Below are positions 51,001-57,000 of a stretch of DNA of 64,000 bases, piece by piece; position 1 is the first letter of the stretch, and every line of letters begins with the position of its first letter. The stretch spans positions 7,420,049 through 7,484,048 of the forward strand of contig CM024760.1 of the NCBI GenBank assembly GCA_014218235.1, read 5' to 3'. The position numbers and the translations under genes were made by a program. Below the pieces are notes generated by a model. The model was not told the origin of the DNA. It searched no databases and saw nothing but the letters and a program-made list of their open reading frames with translations. This DNA comes from Colocasia esculenta (Eukaryota > Streptophyta > Magnoliopsida > Alismatales > Araceae).

Positions 51001-54000
51001 ACATTACCTCTATTCGAGGTTTACAAGAGTTTTTATATAAGAATTAAACCCTAAGACTCCCAAATGACATAGTAATTACCATCATAACCCTGGGACCTAA
51101 ATTAGGCTAAAATCGTAACAATAAATAACAGAAAAATAGCAAAGACCATGTTGGGCCCCTAACGGGCCAACACTCATAATAAGACTGCTTAAATAAATAG
51201 AAAATACATTCACATAGTGAACATCAATCCTCAAGCCAAATGGATGCCGAAGTCGAATCTGGGTGTCTCCTCCGACGATAAGCGTACGTCGGGTCGAACC
51301 GAACACGAGCTCGGGTGTCCTCACCATTTACCCTTTCCTTTTGCTCGGGTAGAGGATTGGAAAACTGGTCCTCCAAGATATAGAAGAGCATCAGTCAGAT
51401 TGCATTCATCTTCCCGAAACGGGGCTTGATCAGCAAAGACTGTATGCTGCTTTCCTTCTTTGGCATATTTGATGCATTGATGGAGCGTTGACGGGATGAC
51501 CCAATTTTCATGTAACCAGGGTCTTCCGAGCAATATTCTGTATGTTGTATCAGCACCAATGATATAGAATGTCACCTTGGTGAGAAAGTCACCCAGAGTT
51601 AGGTCCACGATGACTCTTCCGATGGCTTCTTCTGAATTTTGATTGAAACCTGTGATCCTTACATTCCTTACTTGCTGCATGTAAGGCATGAGATGTAGAG
51701 ATTCAAAAGTTTTGTAGGGCATTAAATTAATGGATGCCCCCGGATCGACCAGAATCCGATTTAATTGATTGCTGTTAACCCGCCCTTTCATATATAAAGG
51801 ACGGTTGTGGCATGGGAAAGATAGCAGCATATCTTCTTCTTGAAGGTAACATTTGCCGCCAGTGCTTCATATGCTTGAGCTTGGAAATTAGCCATATGAG
51901 CTACATAAGTTTTTGGTTCTTGGAGTATTTTGACGAGGGTTTCTCTCAAGTCTTTACTCCAAGCAATTGCCTCCCAGACAATGATATTGACAGGGAGTGA
52001 CTTTAGTTGCTGAAGAATTTTGTCATCAGCCTCGGTGCGTATCTGGTCCAATGAGGAAGATCCCCCAATCAAGGATTCAGACAGCTCCTTTGGCTTGACG
52101 AGCTTCTTTTGGAAGAGCGAACTTGATGGCTTTTCGCTTTGAGAGAAAGGAGCGTTGTCCAGCTCATTTGATGAAGCATATGAACTTTGGCCCCTGTTTT
52201 TTGGCTGAAAGGCTATATTGGGCAACCCCTATTCTTTATCTGAAGGGTCGAAGACATAAGAATCTGCCTGAATTTCAATTTCAGGCAGAGGTTTTGACTC
52301 TTCGCCACGGAAGAGTATCACTTTGTCTAAATTTATGACACCAGGCTTTTTGGCGGCGGCGGACGTTGCTTTTTGCCATTTGCCACGTCCTCTTCCGCGA
52401 TTGCGGTTTAAATTATTTGTAGACCGACGCCGGTATGTCAGCATCGTTGGCTTGTCTTCAGCTTGTATGGTGGTACCCCTTGAGGAGACTTGTAGCTCCT
52501 TAGGTGGAGGTACAAATACCATATTGCAGGTGAACGAGTTGAACATGTTGTCCAACTTTTCGATGGTGATTTCCTCATCTCCATGAAAGACTTTCAATCG
52601 TGCTGAGAGATGATGCCCCCCTTCTTCTAGAGCTTCTTGATGTACTTGATAAAGCCAATTTCGGAGTCGGATGTTTCGTTCTAGATCCTCCCATGGGATA
52701 TATTGGTCGAGAGTAGCTCTGTCGGAAGGCCTAGGAGGTATATAATCTTCCAGCTCATGAATGAGATTTTGAAGTTTCTTGAGAGGGGTTAATTCTTCAG
52801 AAACTTCTGAAGCGGCAGCACGCTCCATTTGTCTCTTCAATTTTATCTTCTCATTTTTTCTTCTATTTTTCTCTTTGTTTTTTGTTTGTGAGATTTCAAC
52901 TGGACTCGTGGCTTCCCGCTTGGGAGATGGCTTAGAGACACTCTTTTTGCTAGAGTCACCTTTTGTCATGGATTTCTTGGACATTTTGGAGCTGGTTGGC
53001 TTTCGAGGGCCCACAGTGACCCACTCGCCCTTCGAAACTTGTGTTTCGAAGGTTGAATTAATTGCCTCTCCAACAATTTCAAGTAGGAGCTGGTAGAATT
53101 CATCCACGAACTCCTCTACTTGTTGCGAGATTAGCTCTGCCGCAATTTCTTCTTGTATTTGATTTCTGTATCGCAAAATGGCAGCTTTGCGCTTGTCCAT
53201 CTTGGCCTTACATTTGCTTTGTTTGAAGTCCAGTTGAGATTGATAATATTCACATATATCTTGGTAGTTTGCTTGGTAGACTGAGCTTGGATCATACACT
53301 TGTTGTGATGCCTCACCAAAGTGTGTTGAGACCAGAGAATTTCCATACTGATCAATTATCCCCTCTCGAATGAGTGTTTCGATCAGGTCATGGAGCTCCG
53401 AACAGTCTTTGGTGGGATGCGTGGCTTTGGAATGGAATTCGCAGTAGCAATAAGTATCATTTCACTTTTAGAGATATAAGGTGCTGGTTCATGCACCTTG
53501 ATTAGCTTTTGCCTCATGAGGTTATCAAATATGAGCTTGGTATTTTCTTCAGTGAATGAGAGCTGATGCAAAGGATGCCAGTCCGTGTACCATCGGCTGG
53601 ACAAGTATGGATTTGGAACTGGTTGCTCCGCCTCTGACTCAGGAAGACCAGAGGGTGATGATGCATTAATGACATTTGCCGAGTGGTACATGGAGTTGGT
53701 TGGTCCATTCGGCGGCTGCTGCATATGAGGTTGTGGAGGGCTGACCAAAGAATCTCCAAGGTCAATCACCCCACGCCTGATCATGGCTTCCACGTCATCT
53801 TTGAAGTTAGTACAGTCTTCAATGACGTGATCTGTCGTTTGATGGTATGGGCAGTAGTTGAATAATGCATTTGTTGGAGCAAAGTAGTCCATCCATCCGG
53901 CCCGCAGGCATAGCCGGAAGAGTGGTAATGTTTGATGTCGAGGGAAAGAATATAACTTTTCTGCCTCGACAGGATTTGGGGATCCTTCAGATAGCCACCC

Positions 54001-57000
54001 AATTGAGTCTGAGTAGGGCGACATCAAAGGTAGCTCCTGAGTTGCTTGTGTATGGATGGGAGTAGTTTGTGGAACATAGGGTCCCTGAGTGGGAGCATCC
54101 TGATGTCCCTCCACGCTTTGTATGATTTGTCGCAACTCTTGCTGGCCTTGTTGTAATTGCTGGAGTTGTTTTTGAACTTTTCGCATTGCTTTCCATGTGG
54201 CTTGACGCCTGGATCTTAGCGGAGAATGAGCTCCAGAATTATCCTGAGATGGGTCACATGAAGGGCCGGCCTCGGGACTATTTGAATTTGTAGCAGGTTC
54301 CGCCGCATGTATCACATTGACTGATTGCTCTGGTCGATCCCAAGCATGAGGTTGAGGAGGGTCGACCAGATCACTTTGCATAGATATGAGGCCAGTTTTG
54401 ATCATTTTTTTGACCTCATTTTTGAAGACGTAGCAATCTTCAATTGCATGCCTCACCATGTGGTGATATGGACAATAGTTGGGCTCGTTGATCTTGCTGA
54501 CATCTGTCGGCTTCTTTGGTTCTGGCAGCGACTGCGATATTAATTTGTTGTTCAGGCAGAGATCAAAAAGCTTCTTGGTATGCTCCTTTTTGAAGGAATA
54601 AGGAGCTTTCATACGCTCTGCCAAGGTTGGCATTGGCGCTTTCGATTCTGATTTCTTCATTGGAGTGGCAGAGGTTACTGCCCCCTTTGCTTCATTGCCA
54701 GGTGAGAAGTCAATAACATTGACCTCTTTTCCTGTTGGATTGCGCTCTTTGGGGAGCTTGCCTTTGTGAGACATGTGAGCCATTTGTTCGGCTAAGAACA
54801 TCTCGATTTCTGCTACGACAGAATTTAGTTGATCGAAACTCCTGATATTTGCCCCCAAGAGTTTCTCATTGATTACCGCCGCAAGACCTCTCCGGCAGAT
54901 AGTAATTGCATCTTCTTGGGCAGGAGGGTTGTCGCATTTCATGCTAAACTGTCTCCACTTTTTGATGAAGTCGAGTGCCGATTCCCCTTTCTTTTGCTTA
55001 AGAGAGCATAGCTCGGCAAGTGAGACTTTTCTTTCAGCCGTCTGGAAACGGTTGATGAACTTCTTTTGCAGATCAACCCAATCAGCAACTGAATTGAATT
55101 TTAGCTTTGAATACCATTGGAATGCAACCCCAGTCAAGGAAGTTGCAAAATATCGGAGGGAATAGGATTCCTCGAGGGCAAGATCACCCATGGCAGTTAT
55201 ATAATACGCCAGATGCTCCCGCGGTGACCCCTGTCCATCAAACTTTTGTAGTTTTAGGACTTTAGGGCACGCAAGTGGCAGCTTCTTAAGTTGATGGTGT
55301 ACCGGATATGGGACAGAGTATAAGTCCGCAACCCGGATCCCCTCGCCTTGTTGAGCGAATTTGTCTTCAATAATTTTTTCAATGATATGCCTTTGTATGG
55401 CAATATCTTGCATTGCTCCTATTTGAGGAGGCATGGCATTGGACGGATCAGTAATATCCTGACCCGTAGCTTGAGGAAGAAGGCCACTTATGGAAGCTTC
55501 CGGATGATTTGCCAGGGCAGATCCATCTAGATGTTGATTTTGTTGTTGATTTTGAGTAGAGGCTGGCTCTACAGATTGCAGAAGGCTTGAAGTTGCTAGC
55601 CGCCTCATTTCATGCAAGAGCGTGGCCATTTCAAAATGCCACTGCTGCATGACTTGATATTTATCATCGTCTGACATTGCTTGTAAATTCTCCCTTGTAG
55701 GCAGGTCGACGACGAGATTGGTAGTGGAGGCAGGAAGTCTGCCTTCCTCAACTTGAATAGTTCCTTCTTCAAAGAAGGGGATTTGGATTTCCTCGTGTTG
55801 GGGCTCAACATGAGGTGGAGCTTGACCAGATGTCTCAACTTGCCCGCCAGGTTGGCGATTTCTTCTGACAAATTGTCTGGTGTTGGGATGAATAGCCTCA
55901 GTGGGAATATTTGGAGTGGCTTCCGCGATTTGTTCCGCCGGTTCGCCAGAGTCCTTCCCGGAGGCGTAGCATGAGAAGATCTTGAGCCTGGGTTTCTCTT
56001 CCGTTGCCCAGGTGACACGCCGTCTTTTTGACGAGCGGGTACCAGCATTAGGAATTGCCCCCAGCCTATCGAAGACCGAGATTCGCGATAAACGGTCAAA
56101 GACCGATGCTCGAGCTTTAGATTGTTCAATTGGATTTTCTTTGACTACCCGGATATTCTCCGGGCCTTGAGGGGTATAGCTTGATTTTCTGTACACCCCT
56201 TTTCTTTTTTGTCCGTTGAGGCACTTGGATTCAACATGTTGAAGAGAAGTGTATTTGGCGTCACTCCTCCTTCGAACCACCTCTGGTGCATTTGCTTGAG
56301 CTTTCTTAAATTCCTAGGTCTCCTTTTTAGGAACCCAGATTTGTTTGAGCTTGGCAGGTTGCCGGGTCTTTTGGTTGACGCCAGCTTCCACCTTGAAGTC
56401 TTCTTGTTTCCCTCGGAACCACCGTAAGACTGAGAAGCGATTCGAGGTAGGAATTGTTGGGATATGCCTATCACGAGGAATGATAGGCTGGCTTCCGTCG
56501 AGCCGCACCCGTAGGCTTCTGACCATGATGGACTTGTCGGATCTTGAGGTAGCAGCGGACGACCTTTTGTTTTTGTGATTTTTGTATTGCCCCTGTTGTG
56601 AGGGGACAACAGCTACAACTTCAGAGGAGATTACTCGAATAGAGTAACTCCGAATTTGAGTTGGACAGGGTTCAACCCCTTTAGCAGCAACATCTTTTGA
56701 GGGCATTTTGGTGCCCGTGTTGACAATAGCAGGACGAGCTTTGACATGCCCATGGATCCTGTCGGTCTTGTTTGTTGATTTGTTGGAGGGAGACCTTTGA
56801 GCAGCACCCTCCTCTTGTTGGGCCGGGACCACCCCTAGGAAGAAAGGGGACCCGACGATGGCTGAAAAATCTCCGAACACAATCGGAGTTGCCAGGTAAC
56901 CGAACCTGGCGTGATTGTTGACGACGAGCGGTCCGTAGGTAACGGCCATCTCCAGAAGTTTGAACTTTGCTTTTTTGTCCGAGTTTCACCTTCAAGGAAA

